Shown here piece after piece: positions 17,117 through 25,805 of a stretch of DNA of 64,000 bases (the first letter of the stretch is position 1; every line of letters begins with the position of its first letter). A program made the translations under genes and the position numbers. A model generated the notes under the pieces. That model was not told where the DNA came from. It saw only the letters and a list, made by a program, of their open reading frames with translations, and made no database searches. Origin of the DNA: Nocardia jiangxiensis NBRC 101359 (lineage in GTDB: Bacteria; Actinomycetota; Actinomycetes; Mycobacteriales; Mycobacteriaceae); assembly GCF_000308615.1 (NCBI RefSeq), contig NZ_BAGB01000166.1:62001-126000 (forward strand), given 5' to 3'.

Positions 17117-17797
17117 ATGCGGGTACTGGTGATCGGCGCGACAGGCGACGTCGGGCAGGGCGTTATCACATCCTGTCTGAAACGCGGATGGACAACCGTC
17201 GCGGCGGGACGAACGAATTCGACGCTCGCCGACCTGGCCCAGCAGCACAACAACCCGCTGCTGTCCACGGTGACCGGAAGCCTCGACAGCGAATCGGCGG
17301 CCGCCGAACTCGCGGACGCGGCCGATATCGCGACCGTCTCCGCCGTCGTGGTCACCGTCAGCGCGCCGTGGCGGCCGGCGCCGGTCGCCGAATGCGGCTG
17401 GGACACCGTCACCGAGGTGTTCGACAAGCTCCTGCGCCCCCACGTCAATGCCGCACGGGTGCTGCTGCCGCGCCTGTCGCGGGGGGCGACCTACCTCGCC
17501 ATCGGCGGTGGCATGGCCGACGCCGTCTTCCCCGGCATGGCCCCGGTGTCGATGGTCCAGGCGGCCCAGCGCAACCTCGTGCGCGCTTGGTCCAAGGAAC
17601 ACCGCGACTCCGGGGTGAACATCCGGGAACTTCTGATCGCCGCCATGGTCAACGGCCACAGCACCCGCGCCGTGGCCGGCCCCGACTGGCTCACCGATAT
17701 CGAGATCGGTGAACGGGTCACCGAACTGCTGGCCGACCCGCACTCGAATCCCGGTCCGGTACTGACCTTCTCGGTCAAGGACCGAGCCGGAGCCTGA
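17117..17797 (+). CDS. SDR-like NAD(P)-binding protein
   Basis: A 226-aa Rossmann-fold protein starting with VLVIGATGDVGQGV, a glycine-rich dinucleotide-binding motif. The usual SDR Tyr-x3-Lys pair is not obvious; the equivalent region reads PVSMVQAAQRNLVRAW, so it may be an atypical SDR or a non-catalytic member. The ATG at 17117 follows AGAAGG at a good distance; 17102 is an alternative. It is followed 43 bp later by a crotonase gene on the same strand. Confidence 0.75.
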   Translation: MRVLVIGATGDVGQGVITSCLKRGWTTVAAGRTNSTLADLAQQHNNPLLSTVTGSLDSESAAAELADAADIATVSAVVVTVSAPWRPAPVAECGWDTVTEVFDKLLRPHVNAARVLLPRLSRGATYLAIGGGMADAVFPGMAPVSMVQAAQRNLVRAWSKEHRDSGVNIRELLIAAMVNGHSTRAVAGPDWLTDIEIGERVTELLADPHSNPGPVLTFSVKDRAGA

Positions 17798-17840
17798 GGC
17801 CCGGCGACCGCAAACCCATCCGAACACCCAGGGAGAACCC

Positions 17841-18620
17841 ATGAGCTCGACATTCGAACCCGAACTGCTGATCGAGGCGCGTGGCGCCGTGCGCATCGTG
17901 ACCCTCAACCGGCCCGATGCCCTGAACGCGGCGAACGAGGAACTGCACGACGCCGTCGTCGGGGTCTGGCGCCATATCGCCGCCGATCCGGAAGCGCGGG
18001 CGGTGGTCCTGACCGGAGCGGGGCGTGCGTTCAGCGCCGGTGGCGATTTCAACCATCTGCGCGCCGTGCGACTCGACCGCAACAAGCGGCGTTCGGAGAT
18101 CGACGGGGCACGGGCCCTGGTGACCGAAATGGTCGACTTCCCGCTGCCGATCGTCGCGGCGGTCAACGGGCCGGCGGTCGGACTCGGTTGTAATCTCGCG
18201 GTGCTCAGCGATGTCGTCCTGATCGCCGAGAGCGCCTATATGGCCGATCCGCATGTGGGTGTCGGACTCACCGCGGCCGACGGCGGCGCACCCACCTGGC
18301 CGCTGCTGATGGGCCTGTTGCGCGCCAAGGAGTACCTGTTCACCAGCGAGCGCATTCCCGCCCAGCAGGCCGTCGCGCTCGGTCTGGCCAACCGCGTGGT
18401 GCCCGACGATGAACTGCTGGAGCAGGCGGTCGCCTTGGCCGCCAAGTTCGCCGCCCAGCCGCCGCAGGCCATCCAGTCCACGAAGCGGGTGCTGAACCTG
18501 CACGTCAAGCGTGCGATCACCGGAATTCTCGAATACGCGCTCGCGGAGGAATTCCAGTCCTTCGACACGCCCGAACATCAGGCGATCGTCGATGCATTCC
18601 TGAGCAAGAGCAAGTCCTGA
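17841..18620 (+). CDS. Enoyl-CoA hydratase/isomerase (crotonase) homologue
   Basis: A 259-aa crotonase-fold protein. The oxyanion-hole segments are present (GRAFSAGGDFNHL and NGPAVGLGCNLAVLSD). Both glutamates of classical hydratases are replaced: Asn in GLGCNLAV and His in MADPHVGVGL. It is therefore more likely to catalyse another crotonase reaction, such as isomerisation or C-C bond cleavage, than simple hydration. The start follows AGGGAGA. It forms an operon with the SDR-like gene and ends before a strong terminator. Confidence 0.85.
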   Translation: MSSTFEPELLIEARGAVRIVTLNRPDALNAANEELHDAVVGVWRHIAADPEARAVVLTGAGRAFSAGGDFNHLRAVRLDRNKRRSEIDGARALVTEMVDFPLPIVAAVNGPAVGLGCNLAVLSDVVLIAESAYMADPHVGVGLTAADGGAPTWPLLMGLLRAKEYLFTSERIPAQQAVALGLANRVVPDDELLEQAVALAAKFAAQPPQAIQSTKRVLNLHVKRAITGILEYALAEEFQSFDTPEHQAIVDAFLSKSKS

Positions 18621-18650
18621 AAGCCTGACCGGGTAGTACGGCAGAAGCGA

Positions 18651-18694
18651 ACAATCGCGGGTGCCGGCCGATATCGGCCGGCACCCGCGATTGT
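18651..18694. terminator. Perfect 44-nt palindromic terminator
   Basis: Two 22-nt arms, beginning ACAATCGCGG and ending CCGCGATTGT, form an uninterrupted palindrome between the convergent crotonase and acyl-CoA dehydrogenase genes. It should terminate transcription from both sides. Confidence 0.8.
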
Positions 18695-18714
18695 CGTGCT
18701 GGGCGGCTCGGCCC

Positions 18715-19857
18715 TCAGAACCCCATCGACCGCCCGATGAGGTCCTTCATGATTTCGGTGGTTCCGCCGTAGAGGCGCTGCACCCTCGAGTCGCGCCAGA
18801 GCCGGGCGATCTCGTATTCGTTGATGTAGCCGTAGCCGCCATGCAACTGCATGCAGCGATCCAGGATCTCCCACTGCACCTCGGAGGTCCACCACTTCAG
18901 CCCGGCGGCCTCCTCGGCGGTGAGTTCGCCGGCGTTCGCGGCCAGGACACACTGGTCCAGATACGACTGCGCCACCTCGAGCTTGGTCTTCATCTCTGCC
19001 AAGAAGTGCCGGTTGACTTGGAACTTCCCGATCGCGGTACCGAACGCCTTGCGATCGGTGGCGTACGAGAGGGTCAGGTCGAGGGCACGCCGAGCCATCG
19101 GCAGCGCGTAGGTGGCGATGCCGAGCCGCTCATAGGGCAGGTTGGCGACCAGATGATAGAAGCCGCGGTTCTCCTCACCCACCAGGTTCTCGACCGGCAC
19201 CCGCACGTCGTCGAAGAACAGTTCGGCGCTGTCGGTCGCCCGCTGGCCGATCTTGTCCAGCTTGCGGCCCCGGGTGAAGCCGGGCGTATCGGCTTCCACG
19301 ACGATCAAGCTGATGCCACGACGCCCCGCGGATGGATCGGTCTTGGCGGCCACCAGGACCAGATCGGCCAGAATGCCGTTGCTGATGAACGTCTTCTGAC
19401 CGTTGATGACGTAGTGGTCGCCCTCGCGCCGGGCGGTGGTCTTGATGCCCGCGAGATCCGAGCCCGCCGCCGGCTCGGACATCCCGATGGCCGTGATCGT
19501 CTCGCCCCGGACATATCCCGGCAGCCAGCGCTTCTTCTGCTCATCGGTGGTCAGGCCGATGAGGTAGGACGCCATGATGTCGTTCTGGATGCCCAGGCCG
19601 ATCCCGGTGGAACCGGTCGCGAACATCTCCTCACTGACGATCTGATTGAAACGGAAGTCGCGCAGCCCGAGGCCGCCGAACTCCTCGGGGACCTCCCAGC
19701 CGATCAGCCCGAGCTCGCCGGCCCGCTGCCAGGCTCGCCTGCTGACCTTCCCTTCGGCCTCCCACTCCTCCACATGCGGAGCGCACTCCGTTTCGAAGAA
19801 GGCTTTCGCGGTCGCGCGGAACTGCTCGTGCTCCGGCTCGAAGATGCTACGGCGCAT
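18715..19857 (-). CDS. Acyl-CoA dehydrogenase, complete single-subunit type
   Basis: A 380-aa acyl-CoA dehydrogenase with all family motifs in one chain: GMSEPAAGSDLAGIKTTA, NGQKTFISNG, the catalytic Glu in GYGYINEYEIARLWRD, and the flavin-closing LYGGTTEIMKDLIGR. It should be a normal homotetramer that oxidises acyl-CoA to 2-enoyl-CoA and passes electrons to ETF. It contrasts with the three split pairs nearby. A MaoC-like gene lies upstream on the same strand with 32 bp between them, and AT-rich operator-like sequence occupies that gap. Confidence 0.93.
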   Translation of the reverse strand: MRRSIFEPEHEQFRATAKAFFETECAPHVEEWEAEGKVSRRAWQRAGELGLIGWEVPEEFGGLGLRDFRFNQIVSEEMFATGSTGIGLGIQNDIMASYLIGLTTDEQKKRWLPGYVRGETITAIGMSEPAAGSDLAGIKTTARREGDHYVINGQKTFISNGILADLVLVAAKTDPSAGRRGISLIVVEADTPGFTRGRKLDKIGQRATDSAELFFDDVRVPVENLVGEENRGFYHLVANLPYERLGIATYALPMARRALDLTLSYATDRKAFGTAIGKFQVNRHFLAEMKTKLEVAQSYLDQCVLAANAGELTAEEAAGLKWWTSEVQWEILDRCMQLHGGYGYINEYEIARLWRDSRVQRLYGGTTEIMKDLIGRSMGF

Positions 19858-19889
19858 CGCCTGTTTCCTCCATCTTGCAGGTAAATTAA

Positions 19890-20390
19890 CTAGATGATAG
19901 AACTACTACTTCCGCGAACCAAGCGAATCGGCCGGTATTCCAGCACGACCGCGCCATCCCGTTTGACCACCGAATTCTTCGTCGTGACAACACCTTTGCC
20001 GCCAGAACTCGTCGGCCTGGATTCCAGCACCTCGACCACGACGGTGATGGTGTCGCCCACGAAAACCGGGCCTTTGATGCTCAGATCCGAACCCATGAGC
20101 GCCATGCCGGTGCCGTGCAGGACGCCGGTTTGCAGGACCAGCCCCTCGGCGTAGGCGAAGGTGAGGGTCCCGGGAACGATCCGCCCGGCGTATCCCGCCT
20201 CGACCGAACCCTGCTCATCGAGAAACAGTGGCTCGCCGAACCCGGCGAGGGCGACGAAGGCGATCAGGTCGGATTCGGTGATGGTCCTGCTACCGGTCCG
20301 GAACCTGGCCCCCGGCCGCATCTGTTCGAATGTCTGCCCGCGCAGGACCGGTGCGATCGCCCACGGATCCGGTTTCTCGCCACTACTCAT
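19890..20390 (-). CDS. MaoC-like protein lacking catalytic residues
   Basis: A 166-aa MaoC/hotdog protein. Where active members have G-D-x-N-P-I-H-x-D, this one reads GFGEPLFLDE, so both the catalytic Asp and His are replaced by Phe. It could be the structural half of a heteromeric hydratase, as in the known two-subunit MaoC enzymes of actinobacteria, or a thioesterase-like or binding protein. The other MaoC gene of the cluster (16471-16926) has both residues and is a possible partner. The ATG at 20390 follows GGAAGG. Confidence 0.82.
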   Translation of the reverse strand: MSSGEKPDPWAIAPVLRGQTFEQMRPGARFRTGSRTITESDLIAFVALAGFGEPLFLDEQGSVEAGYAGRIVPGTLTFAYAEGLVLQTGVLHGTGMALMGSDLSIKGPVFVGDTITVVVEVLESRPTSSGGKGVVTTKNSVVKRDGAVVLEYRPIRLVRGSSSSII

Positions 20391-20638
20391 CTGATCACCT
20401 TCCACTGATGGTCCATATCAGTTATATAATTTATCTTAATTAGAACGAGTACGACCGGGCGTGACACAGGGCGTCAGCCCGGAGCTCCGGCCGCAAACGC
20501 CGATGTCGGATCGCCGCGACGACCGTCTGCCGCCCGGCGTCACGCCGCCGAACCGGTACACCACCCGGAGAGATATGCGAACTTTCCGTCATACTGCTAA
20601 ATTATTTAGAGATTATACATGATTAGGCGGGAGTGGAC
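20391..20638. promoter_or_regulatory. Divergent promoter region with AT-rich palindromes
   Basis: This 248-bp gap separates the divergent MaoC-like and acyl-CoA dehydrogenase genes. It contains CTAAATTATTTAG (20597-20609), a perfect palindrome around a central T, 30 bp before the dehydrogenase start, and a second AT-rich tract (CAGTTATATAATTTATC) about 30 bp before the MaoC-like start. Each is placed to control one of the genes. Confidence 0.5.
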
Positions 20639-21760
20639 ATGTACGGCGTACGCAGCGCGGAACAGCGGGAACTGGCCGCCGCCGTTCGAAAGTTGTTGCA
20701 GGAACGGTCATCGGAGGCCGCCGTCCGCGCGACGATGGATACCACCGAGGGGTACGACCGGGAGCTCGCGACGCTGATGGCCGACCAGATGGGCCTGCAC
20801 GGCATCGCCATCCCGGAGGAGTACGGCGGCGCGGGCTTCGGCTTCGTCGAACTGAGCGTGATACTCGAGGAAATGGGCAGGGCGCTGCTGTGTGGCCCCT
20901 TCTTCAGCAGTGTGGTCCTGTTCGCTGCCGCGCTACTGGAATCCGGAGACGACGACGCCTGCACAACCTGGCTGCCGCGGATCGCCGCGGGCCGGCTCGT
21001 CGGAACGGTGGCCTTCGCCGAGGATGCCGAGGGCTCGCACGAGCAGTCGATCCAGCTGGCGGCGCGCCGCGACGGCGAGCACTACCTGCTCAGCGGCCGC
21101 AAACGGCATGTACTCGACGGCGTGCTGGCCGAGGCGATCGTGGTCGCCGCCCGGCTACCGGAGGGGGTGGGCCTGTTCGTCGTCGACACCGCTCTCGGGC
21201 TGCGGCGCACCGCCGTGCCGACGCTGGACCGAACCCGCAGACAGGCCACCCTCGACTTCGAGGACACGCCGGCGCGCTTGCTCGCCGGGCCGGAGCAGGG
21301 CTGGGCGGTACTGCGCCGGGTGCTCGATCGCGCCGCCGTCGCGCTGGCGTGCGAACAGGCCGGTGGCGCGGAGCGCGTACTCGAGATGGCGGTCGACTAC
21401 GCCAAGACCCGTCACCAGTTCGATCGGCCCATCGGTTCGTTCCAGGCAATCAAACACAAGTGCGCCGACATGCTGGTCGCCGTGGAATCGGCGCGCTCGG
21501 CCGCGCGCTGCGCGGCCGAGGCGGTGGCCGCGAACGATCTCGATCTGGAGCTGCTGGCCGGGCTGGCCAAGACCGTCTGCTCGGACGCGTTCAGCCTGTG
21601 CGCACGGGACAACATCCAGATTCACGGCGGAATCGGCTTCACCTGGGAGCATCCGGCACACCTGTACTACAAGCGCGCCAAGAGCGGCGAGGCCCATTTC
21701 GGGACGCCGCGCCACCACCGCGAGCGAATGGCACTGCGCGCGGAGGCGCTGCCGGTATAG
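20639..21760 (+). CDS. Acyl-CoA dehydrogenase, Glu-bearing subunit (pair 3)
   Basis: A 373-aa acyl-CoA dehydrogenase-family protein. The C-terminal domain has HQFDRPIGSFQAIKHKCAD and the catalytic Glu in GGIGFTWEHPAHLYYKRA. The N-terminal flavin-contact motif is degenerate (FAEDAEGSHEQ instead of SEPxAGSD) and no GGTxE segment follows. I prefer the ATG at 20639 over GTG at 20633 for ribosome-site spacing. It is followed by a dehydrogenase with the complementary motifs, giving the third split pair, here in reverse gene order and separated by 143 bp. Confidence 0.87.
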   Translation: MYGVRSAEQRELAAAVRKLLQERSSEAAVRATMDTTEGYDRELATLMADQMGLHGIAIPEEYGGAGFGFVELSVILEEMGRALLCGPFFSSVVLFAAALLESGDDDACTTWLPRIAAGRLVGTVAFAEDAEGSHEQSIQLAARRDGEHYLLSGRKRHVLDGVLAEAIVVAARLPEGVGLFVVDTALGLRRTAVPTLDRTRRQATLDFEDTPARLLAGPEQGWAVLRRVLDRAAVALACEQAGGAERVLEMAVDYAKTRHQFDRPIGSFQAIKHKCADMLVAVESARSAARCAAEAVAANDLDLELLAGLAKTVCSDAFSLCARDNIQIHGGIGFTWEHPAHLYYKRAKSGEAHFGTPRHHRERMALRAEALPV

Positions 21761-21822
21761 GCAGCCGTGCCCGGCGCCCGGTTCGGCCCCATCTTCGCGC
21801 TGCGGCCGATTCACCCGTGATC

Positions 21823-21847
21823 TAGATTAATTAACTATCTATTTGAC
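21823..21847. promoter_or_regulatory. AT-rich element shared with 6891-6916
   Basis: TAGATTAATTAA followed by CTATCTATTTGAC lies in the gap between the two pair 3 genes, 57-81 bp before the second start. The matching element upstream of the acyl-CoA ligase at 6839 differs only in the linker. Its presence suggests the second gene has its own regulated promoter. Confidence 0.5.
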
Positions 21848-21903
21848 CTATTTCATTGCCGCCCGGCGGATTCGACCGGACGAGCGGCGAGAAGGGAGCC
21901 GGC

Positions 21904-23094
21904 ATGGCATGGACGCTGACCGAACACCAGGGTTCCGGGAACACGTCCGATCAGGCGGAGGACACCACCGAATTCCGCGCGCAGCTGCGGGCGTGGCTGG
22001 AGTCGGTGCCCAGGCCGGCCGGCCTGCGGGACTACGGACCCACCCCGACGGTGGACGATGTCCCCCCCGGACGGCAGTGGCAGCGCCTGCTGGCTGACGC
22101 CGGCTATGCCTGCCTGCCGTGGCCGGCCGAATACGGCGGCCGCGGCGCGAGCATCATGGAACAGGCGGTGTTCGCCGAGGAGACCGCGCGCGCGGGGGTT
22201 CCCCGCCAGCTGGGACTCGTGGGCCCCGCGCTGGCCGCGCCGGTGATCATGGAGTTCGGCACCGCTGGGCAGCGCGCCCGGTATCTGGAGCCGATCCGGG
22301 TCGGCGAACACCTGTGGTGCCAGCTGTTTTCCGAGCCGGGAGCCGGATCGGACCTGGCCTCGCTGCGCACCCGCGCGGTCGCCGACGGCGACGAGTGGGT
22401 GGTCGACGGACAGAAGGTGTGGACCAGCGCCGCGGCGGCAGCCGACTACGGTCTGCTGATCGCCCGGACGGGCCCCGGCCGATACGACGGCCTGACCGCG
22501 TTCATCGTCCCCATGACGACGCCCGGGATCACCGTGCGCCCGCTCGAACAGATGGACGGTGAGAGCAAGTTCAACGAAGTCTTCCTCACCGGCGTACGGC
22601 TGCGCGCACAGGATCGGCTGGGAGAGGTCGGGCAGGGCTGGCCGGTCGCGACCGCGACACTGGGCACCGAACGACTGTCGCTGGGCACACAGTCGGTGTC
22701 GATGTTCGCCGCACTGGACGATATCGTCGCCGCCGCGACCCGGCGCGACCGGCTCACCCCGCGCCTACGCGAGGACATCGTCTCGATCTGGACCCGGATA
22801 TGGCTGCTGCGCGCGACCTGGCTGCGCGCGGTGCACGCGGAATCCTCGCTCACCTCTCCGACCTTCTCGGTCCTGAAGGTGATGAGCTCGGAAACCCATC
22901 GCGATCTGGCGGATCTGGCCGTCGACGCCCTGGGGCTCGATATCACCGACGATCCCGCGGACAACCCGATCGTGCACCGCATGCTCGTCGCCCGGGCCCA
23001 GACCATCCTGGGCGGCACCAGTGAGATCCAGCGCAATATTCTCGCCGAACGAGTGCTCGGGCTCCCCCGCGAACCCGCCGTGAAGAAGGTCTGA
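21904..23094 (+). CDS. Acyl-CoA dehydrogenase, FAD-loop subunit (pair 3)
   Basis: A 396-aa acyl-CoA dehydrogenase with LFSEPGAGSDLASLRTRA, DGQKVWTSAAAAADYG and the C-terminal ILGGTSEIQRNILAERVLG motif. The GYxxE motif is absent, the region reading DDPADNPIVHRMLVARAQ. It complements the Glu-bearing protein encoded just upstream. The ATG at 21904 follows AGGGAG; an extension to 21856 lacks a ribosome site. The CoA-transferase gene follows after 3 bp, so the two are co-transcribed. Confidence 0.9.
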   Translation: MAWTLTEHQGSGNTSDQAEDTTEFRAQLRAWLESVPRPAGLRDYGPTPTVDDVPPGRQWQRLLADAGYACLPWPAEYGGRGASIMEQAVFAEETARAGVPRQLGLVGPALAAPVIMEFGTAGQRARYLEPIRVGEHLWCQLFSEPGAGSDLASLRTRAVADGDEWVVDGQKVWTSAAAAADYGLLIARTGPGRYDGLTAFIVPMTTPGITVRPLEQMDGESKFNEVFLTGVRLRAQDRLGEVGQGWPVATATLGTERLSLGTQSVSMFAALDDIVAAATRRDRLTPRLREDIVSIWTRIWLLRATWLRAVHAESSLTSPTFSVLKVMSSETHRDLADLAVDALGLDITDDPADNPIVHRMLVARAQTILGGTSEIQRNILAERVLGLPREPAVKKV

Positions 23095-23097
23095 CCG

Positions 23098-24303
23098 ATG
23101 CCGGCCGACAGCGCGGCGCTCGCATCGCTCATCCGCCCGGGTTCCACCGTCGCGATCGGTGACGGGTTCGGGGCGCCGCGAATGCTGTCCAAGCAGCTCA
23201 CCGCGGTGGCCGAGAACACCGAGGGCCTGCGACTCGTCCTGGGCTGGGTGCCCGTCGCCGATCCCGATCTGGGCCCCACCGCCTTCGCCGATGCGCGAAC
23301 CTTCATGCCCGGCTGGGGATTGCGCCCGGCGGTCGCGCAGGGTCATATCCGGTTCCTGCCGGTGCGGCTGGGCGCCACCCCCAAGCTGCTGCACGGTCCG
23401 CTGCGTCCCGACGTGCTGGCGGCCACCGTGGTGCACACCCCGGCCGGATATCGGTTCGCCAACGAGGTCTCCTGGCAGCACGCCGCGATCGACGCCGGCG
23501 CCCGGGTGGCCGCGGTGGTGTCGCGGGCCGCCCCGGTGTGTGCGGCCGGCCCGGTTCTGCCCGCCGAGCGGGTGACCGTGGTCGGGGAGACCGACCAGCC
23601 GCCGCTGGACATGCCGGACGAACCACCGGCACCGCAGCTCGAGCGCCTGGTCGAGAATCTGATTCCGTTCATTCCCGCGGGCGGCCGACTGCAGATCGGC
23701 CCGGGAGCGCTCGGCGCGACGGTGCTGCGCAGACTCGAGGTCCCGGTGCGCATCGACTCCGGGCTGCTCCCGGACTCCGTGGCCGACCTCGCCGAGCGAG
23801 ACCTTCTCCTCGGCACTCCGGTGGCGACCTACTTGGCCGGTGGCCCGCGGTTGCGGGAGTGGGTGTCGGGCCGGGAAGTGTTGCACCCCGTCGAATTCAC
23901 CCACGATCCCGGCCGCCTGTCGGCATCGCCGTTGTTCGCGGTGAATACCGCGGTGGAAGTCGATACGGACGGGCAGATCAACGTCGAAGGCACCGAACGT
24001 GCCGTGGTCGGTGGCATCGGCGGTCATCCCGATTACGCGGCCGCAGCGGCGCGGTCGGTGGGCGGGCTCAGCATCATCGCCGTGACCACGACGCACCGGG
24101 GCCGATCGACCCTGGTCGAGCGGCTCTCGCGTCCGGTCAGCACACCGTCTCACGATGTCGACATCGTCGTGACCGAGCACGGCATCGCGGATCTGCGGGG
24201 TCTGGACCGCGCCGAACGCACCGAGGCACTGCGCGCCGCGTGGGGTCCCGCGGGCGTTCGCGGACCCGACGCGTCTCCCGAAACATCCAGCGGCACACCA
24301 TGA
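23098..24303 (+). CDS. Acetyl-CoA hydrolase/transferase family CoA-transferase
   Basis: A 401-aa class I CoA-transferase of the acetyl-CoA hydrolase/4-hydroxybutyrate CoA-transferase type. The conserved active-site Glu lies in NTAVEVDTDGQINVEG, and the C-terminal phrases GGIGGHPDYAAAAARS and VTEHGIADLRGL are family hallmarks. It would move CoA between acids, activating a pathway acid without ATP or recycling CoA. It is the last gene of the pair 3 unit. Confidence 0.88.
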   Translation: MPADSAALASLIRPGSTVAIGDGFGAPRMLSKQLTAVAENTEGLRLVLGWVPVADPDLGPTAFADARTFMPGWGLRPAVAQGHIRFLPVRLGATPKLLHGPLRPDVLAATVVHTPAGYRFANEVSWQHAAIDAGARVAAVVSRAAPVCAAGPVLPAERVTVVGETDQPPLDMPDEPPAPQLERLVENLIPFIPAGGRLQIGPGALGATVLRRLEVPVRIDSGLLPDSVADLAERDLLLGTPVATYLAGGPRLREWVSGREVLHPVEFTHDPGRLSASPLFAVNTAVEVDTDGQINVEGTERAVVGGIGGHPDYAAAAARSVGGLSIIAVTTTHRGRSTLVERLSRPVSTPSHDVDIVVTEHGIADLRGLDRAERTEALRAAWGPAGVRGPDASPETSSGTP

Positions 24304-24991
24304 TCGCAGGGGCTGTCAGATCGGCGGAAATTCCCGGTCGGGATCGGCCACGATCACTTTCGGTTCCACCGGACGGCCCGGCCACGGGCATTCGGCCAGC
24401 GCCGGGAACCGCCCGGTGTGACCACGTCGAATCGTCGCTGTTCGCAACACTTTTCGCCGGGTGAGAAAGAGGAAGGTTTGCCGCGCGCAACGAGATGCTC
24501 GTCTTTCTGGAGCTGCTGCGCCACGAGCTGGACGCGCTCGTCGCCGACCTGCCCGGTGCGGAGTATTCATCTGATGCCTGGTTCTTAGACGAACTAACTC
24601 CGCGCTGCCGCGTGTGCGGCCCAAGTCCGCACGCTGTGGTACTGCACAGTGATGCTACCGGAGGTGCGGGGCACGGTCGGCGGCGATTCACCCGGCCGCC
24701 CGTAAGGATAGTTCCATCGGGCGTGAGTATGACTGCGGCAGAAACTATTTCGGCATGAGTGGCGCTGCCGGGCAGCTCGCACCACCAGCCGATGCCCGTC
24801 CGCACGGTCTTCCCGTGCTGATCCCGCGAGAGACTGGGACCTGCGGAGCCGGGGGAACAGCCGTCGTCGCGACCCGGCATCAGCACAGTCTGCGATAGTC
24901 ACGATGAGGTCGACGCCGCGCGCATCCGGGAGTCCGTGCGGCATCGAGCGTTCGGCGTGGTGCGCAGCGTACGCTCCGCGGAGGAGGTCAT
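24304..24991. other. 688-bp gap without a convincing gene
   Basis: Short frames exist on both strands, including one on the plus strand at about 24495-24758 that begins MLVFLELLRHELDALV and one on the minus strand at 24316-24624, but neither shows a recognisable domain or a good ribosome site. They may be remnants. The right end must contain the promoter of the TetR gene. Confidence 0.4.
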
Positions 24992-25696
24992 ATGGCGCGA
25001 ACGGAGGCGGCAGGTCAGGGCGCTGGAAGGGCACGCAGCCCACGTGGCCGGGGTGAGGAATTGCGCACGGAGATCCTGGCCGCGGTCAACCGGCTGCTGG
25101 CGGAATGGGGCGGGGTCGACACGCTGACGATGCGTGCGGTCGCCCATGAGGTGGGCAAGACCGCTGCGAGTATCTATCTGCACTTCGCCGATAAGACCGA
25201 GCTGGTATGGGCGGCCTTGTCGGACAAGTACGCCGAGCTCGCCGCGCAGATGACCGATGCGGATGCGAGCGCGGTATCCGGCGGCCCGCGCGAACGACTG
25301 CGCGCCCAGGCGCACGCGTACTGCCGTTTCGGACTCGACCATCCCGGCCACTATCGGCTGATGTACGAGGTGCGGCAACCCGAAGTGGATATCGCACGGA
25401 TCCGACGGCATCCCGCGCGACTGGTCTCGGAGAACTTCCGGAAGGGTTTCGAGCGCTGCCGCGAGTCCGGATACGGACTGGCGTTGCCGATCGAACAGTC
25501 CGCGCAGCCCCTGTGGCACGGCTTACACGGCGAGCCGGCACTGGCGCACAGCCTGTTCTCCGACGACTCGACCGAGATATTGACACTGGCGATGGCAGAC
25601 GGGCTGCTCGACACCTGGTTTCCGCCGCACCGAACAGTACCGATCGGTGGCCGTCACCTGCGGATTCGCCTACGGCCCAGCGCATCCGCTCGATGA
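24992..25696 (+). CDS. TetR-family regulator with WHG-type C-terminus
   Basis: A 234-aa TetR regulator. The helix-turn-helix spans about residues 25-70 (VAHEVGKTAASIYLHFADK), and the C-terminal ligand domain contains PLWHGLHGEPALA, the WHG signature of one TetR subfamily. A GGAGGAGG ribosome site precedes the ATG. It follows the catabolic cluster on the same strand but is separated from it by 688 bp. A perfect palindrome 110 bp downstream of its stop (25806) may be its operator. Confidence 0.9.
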   Translation: MARTEAAGQGAGRARSPRGRGEELRTEILAAVNRLLAEWGGVDTLTMRAVAHEVGKTAASIYLHFADKTELVWAALSDKYAELAAQMTDADASAVSGGPRERLRAQAHAYCRFGLDHPGHYRLMYEVRQPEVDIARIRRHPARLVSENFRKGFERCRESGYGLALPIEQSAQPLWHGLHGEPALAHSLFSDDSTEILTLAMADGLLDTWFPPHRTVPIGGRHLRIRLRPSASAR

Positions 25697-25805
25697 CGCT
25701 ACACGGCGACACCCGCTGATCCGATCGCGGTAACACCCGGGCAGCGCCCGGGACGACATCTGGCGACTCCCCTGGACGCATCCTCGAGGCGAGGCGTACA
25801 ACCCC

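Noticed and set aside
1599..21847. KstR or KstR2 operators in the first cluster
   Set aside because: The AT-rich palindromes do not show the AAC-N2-GTT or CAAG-N2-CTTG cores known for those regulators.
24495..24758. Plus-strand frame of 87 codons in the gap before the TetR gene
   Set aside because: Its first 40 residues look protein-like, but it has no ribosome site or family match, and the second half is poor.
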